Origin: CAWCBG01 sp963793845
GTDB lineage: Bacteria > Acidobacteriota > Terriglobia > Terriglobales > Acidobacteriaceae
NCBI GenBank assembly: GCA_963793845.1
Contig: CAWCBG010000010.1
Coordinates: 52,405 to 116,404 of the forward strand
DNA: 64,000 nt
Direction: 5' to 3'
Of the stretch, positions 55,101 to 62,787 are shown piece after piece. A program made the position numbers and the translations under genes. Each line of letters begins with the position of its first letter. Position 1 is the first letter of the stretch. The notes under the pieces were generated by a model, which ran no database searches, was not told where the DNA came from, and saw only the letters and a program-made list of their open reading frames with translations.

Positions 55101-55642
55101 CGGGATCGATCAGCGGTTCGACCAACCTGACCGTGACTCCTGCGACGCTGGTTTCGATAGCGGTAACGCCGGCCAACGCGTCGATCGCCGCGGGCACGCA
55201 GCAGCAGTTCACGGCCACGGGAACCTACAGTGACGGCAGTCATCAGAACCTGACCAGTTCGGTAACCTGGACTTCGAGTGCTACGTCGGTAGCGACCATC
55301 AGCAGCGGAGGCTTGGCGACGGGAGTGGCGGCCGGCAGCACGACGATCACGGCCACTTCGGGATCGATCAGCGGCTCTACCAGCCTGACGGTGACCGCCC
55401 AGCAGCACTGGGTTGCACTATCCTGGACTGCAAGCATATCCCAAGTTGTCGGCTACAACGCATATCGCTCCACCAGCATCAACGGACAATACACCAAGCT
55501 CAACAGCAGCTTGATTACTTCGACTAGCTATTCTGATCAAGCGGTACAGAGTGGACTTACGTATTACTACGTGACTACTGCTGTCGACTCGCAGGGCCGT
55601 GAAAGCGTTTACTCGAATCAGGCGTCAGCCACCGTTCCGTGA
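52178..55642 (+). CDS. exported LamG / bacterial Ig-like repeat surface protein
   Basis: The 1154-residue protein has a signal peptide (about 14-29, cleavage near AHAQ), then a LamG/concanavalin-like domain (about 30-250: HYWTFDESLGLAAADSSPNG, WHHLAVVFDKSQTG). A first divergent BIG2-type Ig domain follows (about 262-345), then a separate domain (about 350-558) with SHPHSAISCQAWKG. Six tandem BIG2 units of 86 residues (about 560-1073) come next, each starting LVSIAVTPANASIAAGTQQ. A fibronectin-III-like C-terminus (about 1078-1154: VALSWTASISQVVGYNAYRS) ends the protein. No anchor is visible, so it is probably released or bound non-covalently. An adhesin or polysaccharide-binding role is likely. 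Confidence 0.9.
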   Translation: MDHRKAPSAGPTAGLLLVMVLIAISAHAQIPSHYWTFDESLGLAAADSSPNGAPARLVNGASWVPGKIGGAVAASADKGQYVAIPVIDLSSTKAVTVAFWSNRTYSKSGGHVLFEASSDSTNSTTGFGFFPDDDACQGIQVALRGNVGTTANCYSQPTSGVWHHLAVVFDKSQTGTNGLRLYVDGALQPVNWCSSASTNTNNFGNNPLYFFSRGGISQFNSGTVDDLRIYNSALTTEQIQRIYNSAPTLALSTTTKATLAVLVSVAVTPANSAITVGAQQQFTSIGTFSDGSHMDLTSLATWTSSTQSVATIKSRGIATAVGTGSTTIQAALGSIKGSTSLTVTSQPIALDGNVHGVQDNGLSASNTAAVSIGTPSAGDLIACEVSFEDPNTLISVADNQNGSYAAAVGVHLNTTMTQWYGIYYKENVAGSPTTITLTTSQSHPHSAISCQAWKGVATSNSLDPGFSQLQDAVATANPNTGLSRTPAVNGELVIAAVGLLTAGTPTPGVNYQAIDGAALTQWWPEYWIQTTATATAGNFTWPSDSFTDMMAAFRPTPGPSLVSVGVTPGNPSIAAGTQQPFTATGTYSDGSHLDLTTSATWSSSATSVATITSIGVASGVAAGSTTILATSGSISGSTTLTVTPPTLVSIAVTPANASIAAGTQQQYTATGTYSDGSHLDLTTSATWTSSATSVATITSIGVASGVAAGSTTILATSGSISGSTSLTVTPATLVSIAVTPANASIAAGTQQQYTATGTYSDGSHQNLTSSATWTSSATSVATISSGGLATGVAAGSTTIKASSGSISGSTSLTVISATLVSIAVTPANASIAAGTQQQYTATGTYSDGSHQNLTSSATWTSSATSVATISSGGLATGVAAGSTTIKATSRSISGSTSLTVISATLVSIAVTPANPSIAAGTQQQFTATGTYSDGSHQNLTSSATWTSSATSVATISSGGLATGVAAGSTTIKATSGSISGSTNLTVTPATLVSIAVTPANASIAAGTQQQFTATGTYSDGSHQNLTSSVTWTSSATSVATISSGGLATGVAAGSTTITATSGSISGSTSLTVTAQQHWVALSWTASISQVVGYNAYRSTSINGQYTKLNSSLITSTSYSDQAVQSGLTYYYVTTAVDSQGRESVYSNQASATVP
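53858..55399 (+). repeat. six tandem 258-bp repeats encoding Ig-like domains
   Basis: Units start at about 53858, 54116, 54374, 54632, 54890 and 55148. Each is 258 bp (86 codons) and the units are nearly identical at the DNA level over long blocks. Units 1-2 share the HLDLTTSATW / TSIGVASGV variant, while units 3-6 share HQNLTSSATW / SSGGLATGV, which shows two duplicated subtypes. Confidence 0.92.
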
Positions 55643-55682
55643 CATCGGAACCCCGGGGATAAAAGGATGACATAGCATTCAA

Positions 55683-56819
55683 CTACCGACGGAGATATAT
55701 AGCTTTAAGTCTTGCCAGCGGAGCGGCGGTAAAACGATAAAGCGCAACCCCGACGGCGGTGCCCAGGGTATTTGTGACGATATCGGTGATACCGGAATAT
55801 CGAGTAGGAAGATATGCCTGGACGAGTTCAATCGTGAAGCTAACGCAAGCTCCGAACAGGATGATGCCCAGTTCCGACCACTTTGCTTTCCGGACTCCTA
55901 TAAAGTAGAGACTAAGGACGTAACCCAAAGGAACGAAACCTGCAACATTGAGTAGGCCATCCTTCAGATAATTACTCTGTGTCCGAAATTCACTCCACGG
56001 AGGCTCGAACAAGAGGTGGTCAACAACCCGATAGCGTCTCGGAATATAAAGATCTATTCCAGGCTTGATCCGGTCACGGATGATTTTCCCTGTATGCTCA
56101 TCGAACAAGTAGAGTGCAAGAATGTTAGTATTTTCGTCCAGGAGAGACGCTTGGCCTTCTGCCCAGGCCGAGTAGTCGCGAGCAACCTGAGCCGAGGTGA
56201 GTTCGCACTTGTAAATGGCCAGTCCTCGCAGCTGACCACGCCAGCTAGTGCTACGCAAAGGCGAGTCGCCGAGTACTAATTGTGCCGATAGATTTCCAGA
56301 CGCGGGCCAGAACGACGTTGCCTGTTGAGCCAGTTGCCCGTCAATATAAACTGCGGTGTGCTGTGCATTTGAAGTAATGGCTACAAACGCCCGGGGCTTT
56401 CGGAAGACGTCGTCTACGGACACTTCTGCAACTCGGCTCTTATCGCTATATTGCAGCACAAGGTCAGTGTAGTTCTGGCGCACAGAGAGCAGAGTGTTAT
56501 TCGACGACCTATAGAACGAAAGGATTGTCCCGGTAGTCCAAGTGAGGTCGGGCTCGATCCATAGTTCAACACTAAAGGAAGGCCTGTCAGGGGTTGTCAG
56601 CGCCAATGTGCCGGAACTCAGGGCGGTGCTATAGCGACCGAAGTGGAGAGCATTTTCGTTGCCCGCCCAGGTCACTTGGTTTTGCGGGGAGTGAAATGGC
56701 CAAAGGGCAGCGACCAGAATCCCAGATAACACTATCAGGCAGATGGCGGGAATCGCCCAGCGCGAGACGATGACATTGCGAACCTTCGACGCAAGGAAGG
56801 ATTGCTTGGCGAGGATCAA
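55683..56819 (-). CDS. LamG-VanZ fusion membrane protein
   Basis: The 378-residue product has an N-terminal membrane helix (about 22-43, AICLIVLSGILVAALWPF). A LamG-like extracytoplasmic domain follows (about 55-215: FSVELWIEPDLTWTTGTILS, AVYIDGQLAQQ, LRGLAIYKCELTSAQVARDY). The C-terminal VanZ domain has about three helices (GLLNVAGFVPLGYVLSLYFI, LGIILFGACVSFTIELVQAY, GITDIVTNTLGTAVGVALYR). VanZ domains occur in teicoplanin resistance and in exosortase-linked loci. The likely start is a TTG with no strong ribosome binding site. The neighbour on the left is another LamG protein and on the right a PrsT-like TPR protein. Confidence 0.88.
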   Translation of the reverse strand: MILAKQSFLASKVRNVIVSRWAIPAICLIVLSGILVAALWPFHSPQNQVTWAGNENALHFGRYSTALSSGTLALTTPDRPSFSVELWIEPDLTWTTGTILSFYRSSNNTLLSVRQNYTDLVLQYSDKSRVAEVSVDDVFRKPRAFVAITSNAQHTAVYIDGQLAQQATSFWPASGNLSAQLVLGDSPLRSTSWRGQLRGLAIYKCELTSAQVARDYSAWAEGQASLLDENTNILALYLFDEHTGKIIRDRIKPGIDLYIPRRYRVVDHLLFEPPWSEFRTQSNYLKDGLLNVAGFVPLGYVLSLYFIGVRKAKWSELGIILFGACVSFTIELVQAYLPTRYSGITDIVTNTLGTAVGVALYRFTAAPLARLKAIYLRR

Positions 56820-56925
56820 ATATTTTGTCCCACGCTGGCTGAGTGTGTTGTTCCGCGGTGTGACTCTCTGCGGAACCTGGTCGCGCCAGCTCCATTATAA
56901 GGCTTCTCAGCCGGACGACTGTTCG

Positions 56926-59226
56926 TCAGGACTTCAGGCTGCCGAGCTGTCTCCTGACCTGCGCCGCTTCGCCATAGTTCGGGTCGATCTTCAACACCCG
57001 TTCCAGTTGCTGGCGCGCGAGCGCGGGCTGTTCCAGCTTTTGATAAGCCATTCCTAGATGATAATGAATATCAGGACTGTCTGGCTCGTTGTTCTTCGAC
57101 TGCAGTTTGAGAGCTTCCTGCAGGAGGCTCGCGGCGGACCGGTAGGATCCTTTTTGATAGAAAACCCAGGCCAATGTATCGGCAGCGGAGGACGAATTGG
57201 GCATACCGTGGCGCGCCGTTTGAGCCAGCGTCAGCGCCTCATCTAAACTGCCGCCATTCTGTAACAGAACATTCGCAAGATTCTTCGAAGCGAGCGGATC
57301 GCCTGGCCGCAGCTCCAGAGTCTTCCGATAGGCATCGAGAGCCTTGCTCGGATCCTGCTTGGATTCGTATAGTTGTCCCAGTAGGAGATAAAAATCGGGA
57401 ACACTTGGATGATCCCTGATAGCCTGCAAATAGGTGGCAAGCGCCATCTCCGCCCCTCCGTTCTGGGCTTGTGCTTGCCCTAGTTTGATCACGGCGTCGG
57501 TATTATCCTTGTCAAGTTCTACAGCTCTTCTCAAAGCTGTTTCGGCGGCGTTTAGGTCCTTCTTGTTCCGCAGAAGGACGGTGCCAAGCAAGTCATAGAA
57601 GCCGCTGTTGTTGGGGACTTTCGTTATTTGAAAGTTGACAGCTGCCAAAGCCTCTTCGGCCCGATTCTGGATTAGGTATGTGTTCATCAGGCCGCGAAGT
57701 GCGTCGTTGGAATTAGGGTCACGTCCAAGAGCCTCCCTGTAGGCTTGGGTTGCTTCAGGATATTGCTTTTGAATATATTTCAGGTTTCCGAGCTGAACAA
57801 ATCCCAGCTGACTTTGTGGGCTGACCTGAATGGCCATTCGAGCATCCGCTTCAGCCGATGCAAACTGGCGGCGATTAATTTCAGAAACGGCGCGAAGCGC
57901 GTAACCATCAGGCGAAGCAGGCTGCAGCTTGATCATTTGCGTCGCCGTTTGAAGGAGCGTATCCATGTTTCCATTGCGCATCGCCAACAGAGCCAAGGAG
58001 CGCTGGGCGTCGAACATATCGGGGCGAAGGCGGACTGCCTCCCTCCATTCGCTTTCAGCGCCGGAGAGATCGCCCATTTGTCGGAAAGCGACTCCCAGGT
58101 GGTAGTGCGCCGACGCATTATTGGGGTCGCTTCTCAAGACTGCCTGCAAGGTTCGGGAAGCACCATCCAGGTCTCCGGACAACGTCTCCAGCTGGCCCCG
58201 ATACACCAGCGCTTCACTATCGCCTGGGCTCGCCTTGAGGAGTTCATCATCGACTCTGCGTGCCTCTTCAAGGCGATTGTTTAGTAGAAGAAGCTGCAGG
58301 TAATTCTTCTTCGTCTCAAGATCCTTAGGGTTCGCTTGGGTGAGAGCCCCATATTCCTCGACAGCCTTGCTTAGTTCGCCTGTCTTGAAGTAAAAGTCGC
58401 CCAGCATACGGTAGCCAACCGGATTATTTGGAAAGTCCTGTTTGAACTGTTTTAGCAATTCTTCGGCTTGGCGACTCTTGTGCTCGGTGAGATACAAACC
58501 TGCGAGCGAAGAGCACGCTTCAAGACTCGTCGGGTCGACCTCGATCGCGTGACGAAAAGCCTTTTCTGCGAGATCGTACTGAGTTCGTAACTGGTAATAC
58601 GTGCCCAGCATAAGGCTAGCATCCATTGCAGTCGGAGCGAGTTCTGCGGCCCTTTTGAAGCTTGTCTCAGCCGCGTCCGGCAGATTCGCTTTCATCTGCA
58701 TCAGCGCAACCTTTAGATACAAATCTGCGTCGGCCGGATCAATCGCGATCGCCCTCTGCATTTCCGCGATCGCCTGAGAGAAATTCGCCTGGGCAGCTAA
58801 CAGCTCTGCGTTGACGGAATGGGTTAGAGGGCTGTTCGGCCACTTCTGGAGCAGGAGATCCACCTGCGCCTTCGCGCCATTCAGGTCACCTGTAGAAATC
58901 AGCAGCCGGGCTAGATCGTCGCGAGCCGGGTAATTATCGGGCTGCAGCTCGACCGTCCGTGAAAGCTCATGGTAGGCTTTGGACCATCGTTGTGTTCTAA
59001 GATAGACCTGCGCCAACTGGTAGTGGGCATCGGAATAATATTGGTCGAGCTTTATCGCGTTAGCTAGTTCGATCTCCGCTTCTGGGTACTTGTGTTGCTG
59101 AATATAGTGTTGCCCGCTCTGCAAATACTGCTGTTTTCTAACGTTCTGGTCATGAGAGCAAGCAGTGAAGACACTGGCGGCAAAGGCCAGAGATAGAGTG
59201 AGACAAACAGCGACGCTATTGCTCAT
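56926..59226 (-). CDS. PrsT-like TPR lipoprotein (exosortase/PEP-CTERM system type)
   Basis: From the ATG at 59226 the protein is 766 residues. The N-terminus is a lipoprotein signal (MSNSVAVCLTLSLAFAASVF then TACSHD, lipid Cys at about residue 22). The rest is an almost continuous array of about 20 tetratricopeptide repeats, for example YPEAEIELANAIKLDQYYSD and PALARQQLERVLKIDPNYGE. Large TPR lipoproteins of this form (PrsT) accompany PEP-CTERM/exopolysaccharide loci and are thought to help polymer export. Residues encoded upstream to 59460 lack coding character. It diverges from the PEGG-tailed protein gene. Confidence 0.87.
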   Translation of the reverse strand: MSNSVAVCLTLSLAFAASVFTACSHDQNVRKQQYLQSGQHYIQQHKYPEAEIELANAIKLDQYYSDAHYQLAQVYLRTQRWSKAYHELSRTVELQPDNYPARDDLARLLISTGDLNGAKAQVDLLLQKWPNSPLTHSVNAELLAAQANFSQAIAEMQRAIAIDPADADLYLKVALMQMKANLPDAAETSFKRAAELAPTAMDASLMLGTYYQLRTQYDLAEKAFRHAIEVDPTSLEACSSLAGLYLTEHKSRQAEELLKQFKQDFPNNPVGYRMLGDFYFKTGELSKAVEEYGALTQANPKDLETKKNYLQLLLLNNRLEEARRVDDELLKASPGDSEALVYRGQLETLSGDLDGASRTLQAVLRSDPNNASAHYHLGVAFRQMGDLSGAESEWREAVRLRPDMFDAQRSLALLAMRNGNMDTLLQTATQMIKLQPASPDGYALRAVSEINRRQFASAEADARMAIQVSPQSQLGFVQLGNLKYIQKQYPEATQAYREALGRDPNSNDALRGLMNTYLIQNRAEEALAAVNFQITKVPNNSGFYDLLGTVLLRNKKDLNAAETALRRAVELDKDNTDAVIKLGQAQAQNGGAEMALATYLQAIRDHPSVPDFYLLLGQLYESKQDPSKALDAYRKTLELRPGDPLASKNLANVLLQNGGSLDEALTLAQTARHGMPNSSSAADTLAWVFYQKGSYRSAASLLQEALKLQSKNNEPDSPDIHYHLGMAYQKLEQPALARQQLERVLKIDPNYGEAAQVRRQLGSLKS

Positions 59227-59532
59227 TCGCGGCTCCCACGCCAGAGAATACTTAGCGATAACATCGAAGAATATCGCAACCCTGATCCGGTGAGCAAGAA
59301 GTAGCGATAGAGATCGGAACGCGGAGGAACGTGAATTCCAGGACTCTGAGACGTGTCGTCTTTCGATCTGGTCGGTAAGAGTATCGGAGCGCGTCGATAT
59401 ATTTTCCATTGTCGACTTCGGCGGAGAATCGCCTCGGCTTGAACATCGAGCCATCGGCAACGCCGCTCTTCGGCAATTCCTGACCGACTGGCATTGTCGC
59501 TAAGTGATTGTTGCGCCATGGCTTAGGTCGCC

Positions 59533-59548
59533 TTGCAAATGTTTGCAA
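59533..59548. promoter_or_regulatory. TTGCAAA palindrome, possible operator
   Basis: A perfect inverted repeat TTGCAAA-TG-TTTGCAA lies between the divergent PrsT-like and PEGG-tail genes, and a further half-site CTGCAAAA follows at about 59553. It lies upstream of both starts. Whether a protein binds it is unknown. Confidence 0.45.
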
Positions 59549-59676
59549 TAGACTGCAAAAATTATCATTCTTGACAGGAAACTGCTCCCACGTCCAATCT
59601 ACCGGGAAGCTGCTTTGTGGCGCGGTCTCTTTCCGACGGAAAGACTCTTCGTGGGGTGGTGAGACGCGTGGTTGAT

Positions 59677-60399
59677 ATGGCCGAGATGAGGTTGGCGGTG
59701 AGGATGTGTCGCAGTCTGGCAATGGCGCTGTTGCTGAGTTGCGCGAGCTTGGCCCTCGCGTCTTCTGTCAATTTGCAGATAAATGACCCCCCGTCCAATA
59801 ACGTCCTCGATGGTATATACGTTGGTGCTTACAGCGCGACAAACACGGTGACGCAAACCAATACGCAGATCATTTGCGACGATTTCAGGGACGAATCCAA
59901 TTATAACGCTGCGAACTATACAATAAATACCTTTAGCAACCTGAACAATACCTTGTGGGGTCCTGGGGCGGCGACGCTTTACAAGGAGGCGGCCTGGTTA
60001 ACTCTGGGTATGCTCGGCCAGACTGGCGTCAAGCAAGGTTACTACTCGTATGCTATTTGGGCAACATTCGATCCGACTGACGTTTTGAGCTGGTTAAAGA
60101 ACTACAATGATACTGCCGCTTGCAATGCCGTTTTCGGGAACAATTGCACGAGTACTAACGCATCTTCGGGAAGTCTCTTGTATGCCGCACAGCAGAATTA
60201 CGGAAGCGGCGACTACTCGAACTTTCTAATTCTTACACCCACTCTGAACTGCGGTCAACCTGGCAGTTGCGCTGAGCAGGAATTCTTTGAACTAGTACCT
60301 GAGGGCGGGTCCGCCCTGGCATACCTGCTTCTGGCATCGTTCTCATGCTTTGGAGCCATTCTCTACTCGCGTCGCAGGGCTGCAAGCTTTCCAGCCTGA
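59677..60399 (+). CDS. secreted protein with VPEGG-type C-terminal sorting signal
   Basis: The product is about 240 residues from the ATG at 59677 (59686 and an upstream GTG at 59617 are alternatives). It has a signal peptide (RSLAMALLLSCASLALAS). The body is rich in Asn, Thr and Tyr with CDDF and paired cysteines (ACNAVFGNNC, NCGQPGSC). The C-terminus reads LVPEGGSALAYLLLASFSCF, then a short run and SRRR, the three-part layout of PEP-CTERM signals but with PEGG in place of PEP. Presumably it is processed by an exosortase encoded elsewhere. Confidence 0.82.
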   Translation: MAEMRLAVRMCRSLAMALLLSCASLALASSVNLQINDPPSNNVLDGIYVGAYSATNTVTQTNTQIICDDFRDESNYNAANYTINTFSNLNNTLWGPGAATLYKEAAWLTLGMLGQTGVKQGYYSYAIWATFDPTDVLSWLKNYNDTAACNAVFGNNCTSTNASSGSLLYAAQQNYGSGDYSNFLILTPTLNCGQPGSCAEQEFFELVPEGGSALAYLLLASFSCFGAILYSRRRAASFPA

Positions 60400-60473
60400 G
60401 TCTCCTCTGCACTCTGCACCAAAAGACCAGTAGACTTACGCCGGGAAATACCCCATCAGGCGTCAAGATGGAT

Positions 60474-61572
60474 TCACGCTGGCGTGGCCATCGGTTCCAG
60501 GTCGGATTTTGTCCGTCTCGACGTCTTCGATTGAAGAACTTTGTCGTTGCCCCCACGACGCGTGGCGCCGACGGGCGATGTAGTTTGGCGAGAGTCTCCC
60601 CCTTTTCTGCCACGCCTTTCGGCGACCATTTCCTCTGCTTGCAGAATTTGATCCATCGTCAGTTTCTTGGTCACGTCCTTATAGAATCGCTCTATGTGAT
60701 CGCTCGCGATCGAATACCACATGTAGGCATTCAGCGTATCGCTGACGTTCGTGTGGACGCGTCGAATAGAACTGGGCAAGCGCCACCTGCGCCATTAGCA
60801 CGCCCTGATCGGCAGCGTTCTGACACGCAAGCAAGTTGGCTTCGTCCCGCAGGCTCAGATAGCCCTTGTCGTCCGCTAAGTACTTGAGTGCCGACTGTGC
60901 GAAGGCTTCATGGCTTAGAGTCATGAAGAGCAGTTCCACCCGGTTCGAAACACCCACTTTATCGAAGATCCGAAATAGGGAATTCTTAACCGTGTGTTGG
61001 CTGAGATGGAGCTGTTCGGCAATCTCTCGATTCGACATCCCTTGCGCTGCTCGGGAAACCACTTCCAATTCACGTTTTGAGAGGAGATCCAGACCTCGCG
61101 CATCCACCGCCCGGATGTGATGCGAGGACGCCAACGCCTCCACCAAGGTTGCTATTTGCTGATTATTGGCCCAGATCTGTCCCTCGAACACCTTGTGTAT
61201 GCATTTGTTCAACGTCTCGACCGATGTGTGCGTGCTGAACACGCCCCGGGCACCAGCGCGAAAGGCCTCCAGGATCAAATTGCCTTTCGGGGCGCCCAAC
61301 AGCATAATGGCGCGCAGATCAGGATTCGCCGAACGCAAGCCGCGAAGGATTTCGAAACCGCGACCCGGTTGGTCGTCCAAGGAGGAACTGATCAGGAGAA
61401 CGTCCACATCATAGAAGCCGGGACGTGAGGTCAGACCTTCGGAACCCGAGGTCGAAGTTGTGACATGCAGCCTGCCGTCCCTCTTCAACATGTCGGCAAG
61501 CAGCCCGGTGTGTACTGGTGTGCTATCGCACACAAGCACACGAATCAAGGCAGAAGTGGCGTCGCGATGCAT
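60474..61572 (-). CDS. LuxR-type regulator with pseudo-receiver and Sel1-like tail, frameshifted
   Basis: From the ATG at 61572 the protein has a receiver-like domain (about 10-125: IRVLVCDSTPVHTGLLADML). Its phosphoacceptor position reads VLLISSSLDD, with Ser instead of Asp. A LuxR HTH follows (LLSKRELEVVSRAAQGMSNR then EIAEQLHLSQHTVKNSLFRI). A C-terminal segment, DEANLLACQNAADQGVLMAQ then VALAQFY, is the start of a Sel1-like repeat. The frame then degenerates and stops at 60679, while the overlapping frame continues DTLNAYMWYSIASDHIERFY, completing the Sel1 repeat and ending at 60474. One extra base near 60757-60790 is inferred. It diverges from the antiterminator gene. Confidence 0.82.
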
Positions 61573-62171
61573 CGGTTGCTCCAATCGAACCTAGGAGGCA
61601 AGGATTCGGGAAGCTCAGCCCTCGCGACATAAATCTTTCGGCCAGTCGCGACTGCCGCGTGGGCTACTTTCAAGAGCTTCTCGGTACACATACAATAGAG
61701 CAAGTTCTGTTCATCCCACAAGACGATCTTTGGTGTCGAAGGCTTGCACACAGATGGTGTTCTTTGCGCTGCACGCAAGTGGTGATTCCTTTCGACTACA
61801 GAGTGCCTGAACTTCCGCCTTGCGTAAGCTGTTGATTATAGTATTGGTATCCGCTTCGACACGGGTATGAGCAGGAGGAAAGCTTCTCTGAGTCAAATTT
61901 ACCCGGTTGAGAGATACTTCTCTCGTCTGCGACACGGAAAAGGTTCGCGGAGACTGCATGCCTCTTGCAACCCTCTGCATCCGCGGTTACAGTCCACCCA
62001 CGTCAGACAAGACGAAATAGACAGCGTTGTAGATCTGAGGGAGATGGACGTCGCAGAATGACGTTCGATCTTTGCTGTTCTGGGCGGGTTATCCCGCAGA
62101 ACTCTGATTAGACGCCAGCGCAATACGCGATCCAGGTGGTCCAAGCCGCATGTGACTCAGAGGGCGAAGCT
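61573..62171. other. divergent regulatory gap between two regulators
   Basis: These 599 bases lie between the LuxR-type gene (minus) and the antiterminator gene (plus). Short open frames exist on both strands but none has a ribosome binding site plus recognisable sequence. The stretch should hold promoters for both genes; I see no clear consensus or repeat. Confidence 0.4.
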
Positions 62172-62737
62172 ATGAACAGCATCGAAAATCCTTCGAGCCT
62201 TAACGGATCGTTTTTGGCCGCCTCTGTCACCGCCGATGCGGCGGAAGAGAAATGGTTCGCCGTGCATACCCGGGCCAAGCACGAGAAAGCAGTTGCAAAG
62301 CAGGTTTGCGATAAGGGGCTGACAACCTTCTTGCCCCTGGTAAGAGAAGTGCACCACTGGAGAGACAGGCGAAAAACGGTGGAGCTGCCGTTGTTCAGCT
62401 GTTATGTGTTCGTAAAACTGGTGCCCAAGAATGATGAAAAGCTTCGGGTACTTCGTATAGACGGCGTGGTGAGGTTCGTTGGGGATCGGGGGCAGGGGAT
62501 TGCGATTCCTGAGGAACAGATTTGCGCTGTCCGCACGCTGCTAGAAACGAACTGCCTTACTCAACATACCCTTTCCTCAAAATTGGACAACGTGTTCGAG
62601 TTCGAAGTGGAGCGTTGAGTGGTGTGGAAGGAACTCTCGTTTCTCGCAACGGAGCAAGTGCGTTAGTGATATCACTGGATGCAATTCAAAGGTCTCTGAG
62701 CGTGCGTCTGGAAGGATACGACGTCGAACCGATCTAG
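62172..62737 (+). CDS. NusG/UpxY-like transcription antiterminator, frameshifted
   Basis: This is a specialised NusG paralogue of the type (UpxY/RfaH-like) that lets RNA polymerase read through long polysaccharide operons. The NGN domain is at about residues 25-125: KWFAVHTRAKHEKAVAKQVC, TTFLPLVREVHHWRDRRKTV, LPLFSCYVFVKL, GVVRFVGDRG. The frame then closes at 62618, but the overlapping frame from about 62560 supplies a perfect KOW domain (YPFLKIGQRVRVRSGALSGV then EGTLVSRNGA) ending at 62737. One base is missing around 62557-62575. The intact product would be about 188 residues. Confidence 0.85.
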
Positions 62738-62787
62738 ACTTTTCGGAGCCGTGGCCCCCTTTTCGGGCCGTTAAGAAAAAAACAATC

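Noticed and set aside
53858..55399. Regularly spaced repeats considered as a CRISPR-like array
   Set aside because: The 258-bp units are contiguous and coding, with no spacers; they encode Ig-like domains.
61545..61778. Minus-strand open frame of 77 codons upstream of the LuxR-type gene
   Set aside because: It has no ribosome binding site, overlaps the LuxR-type gene start in another frame and shows no family resemblance.
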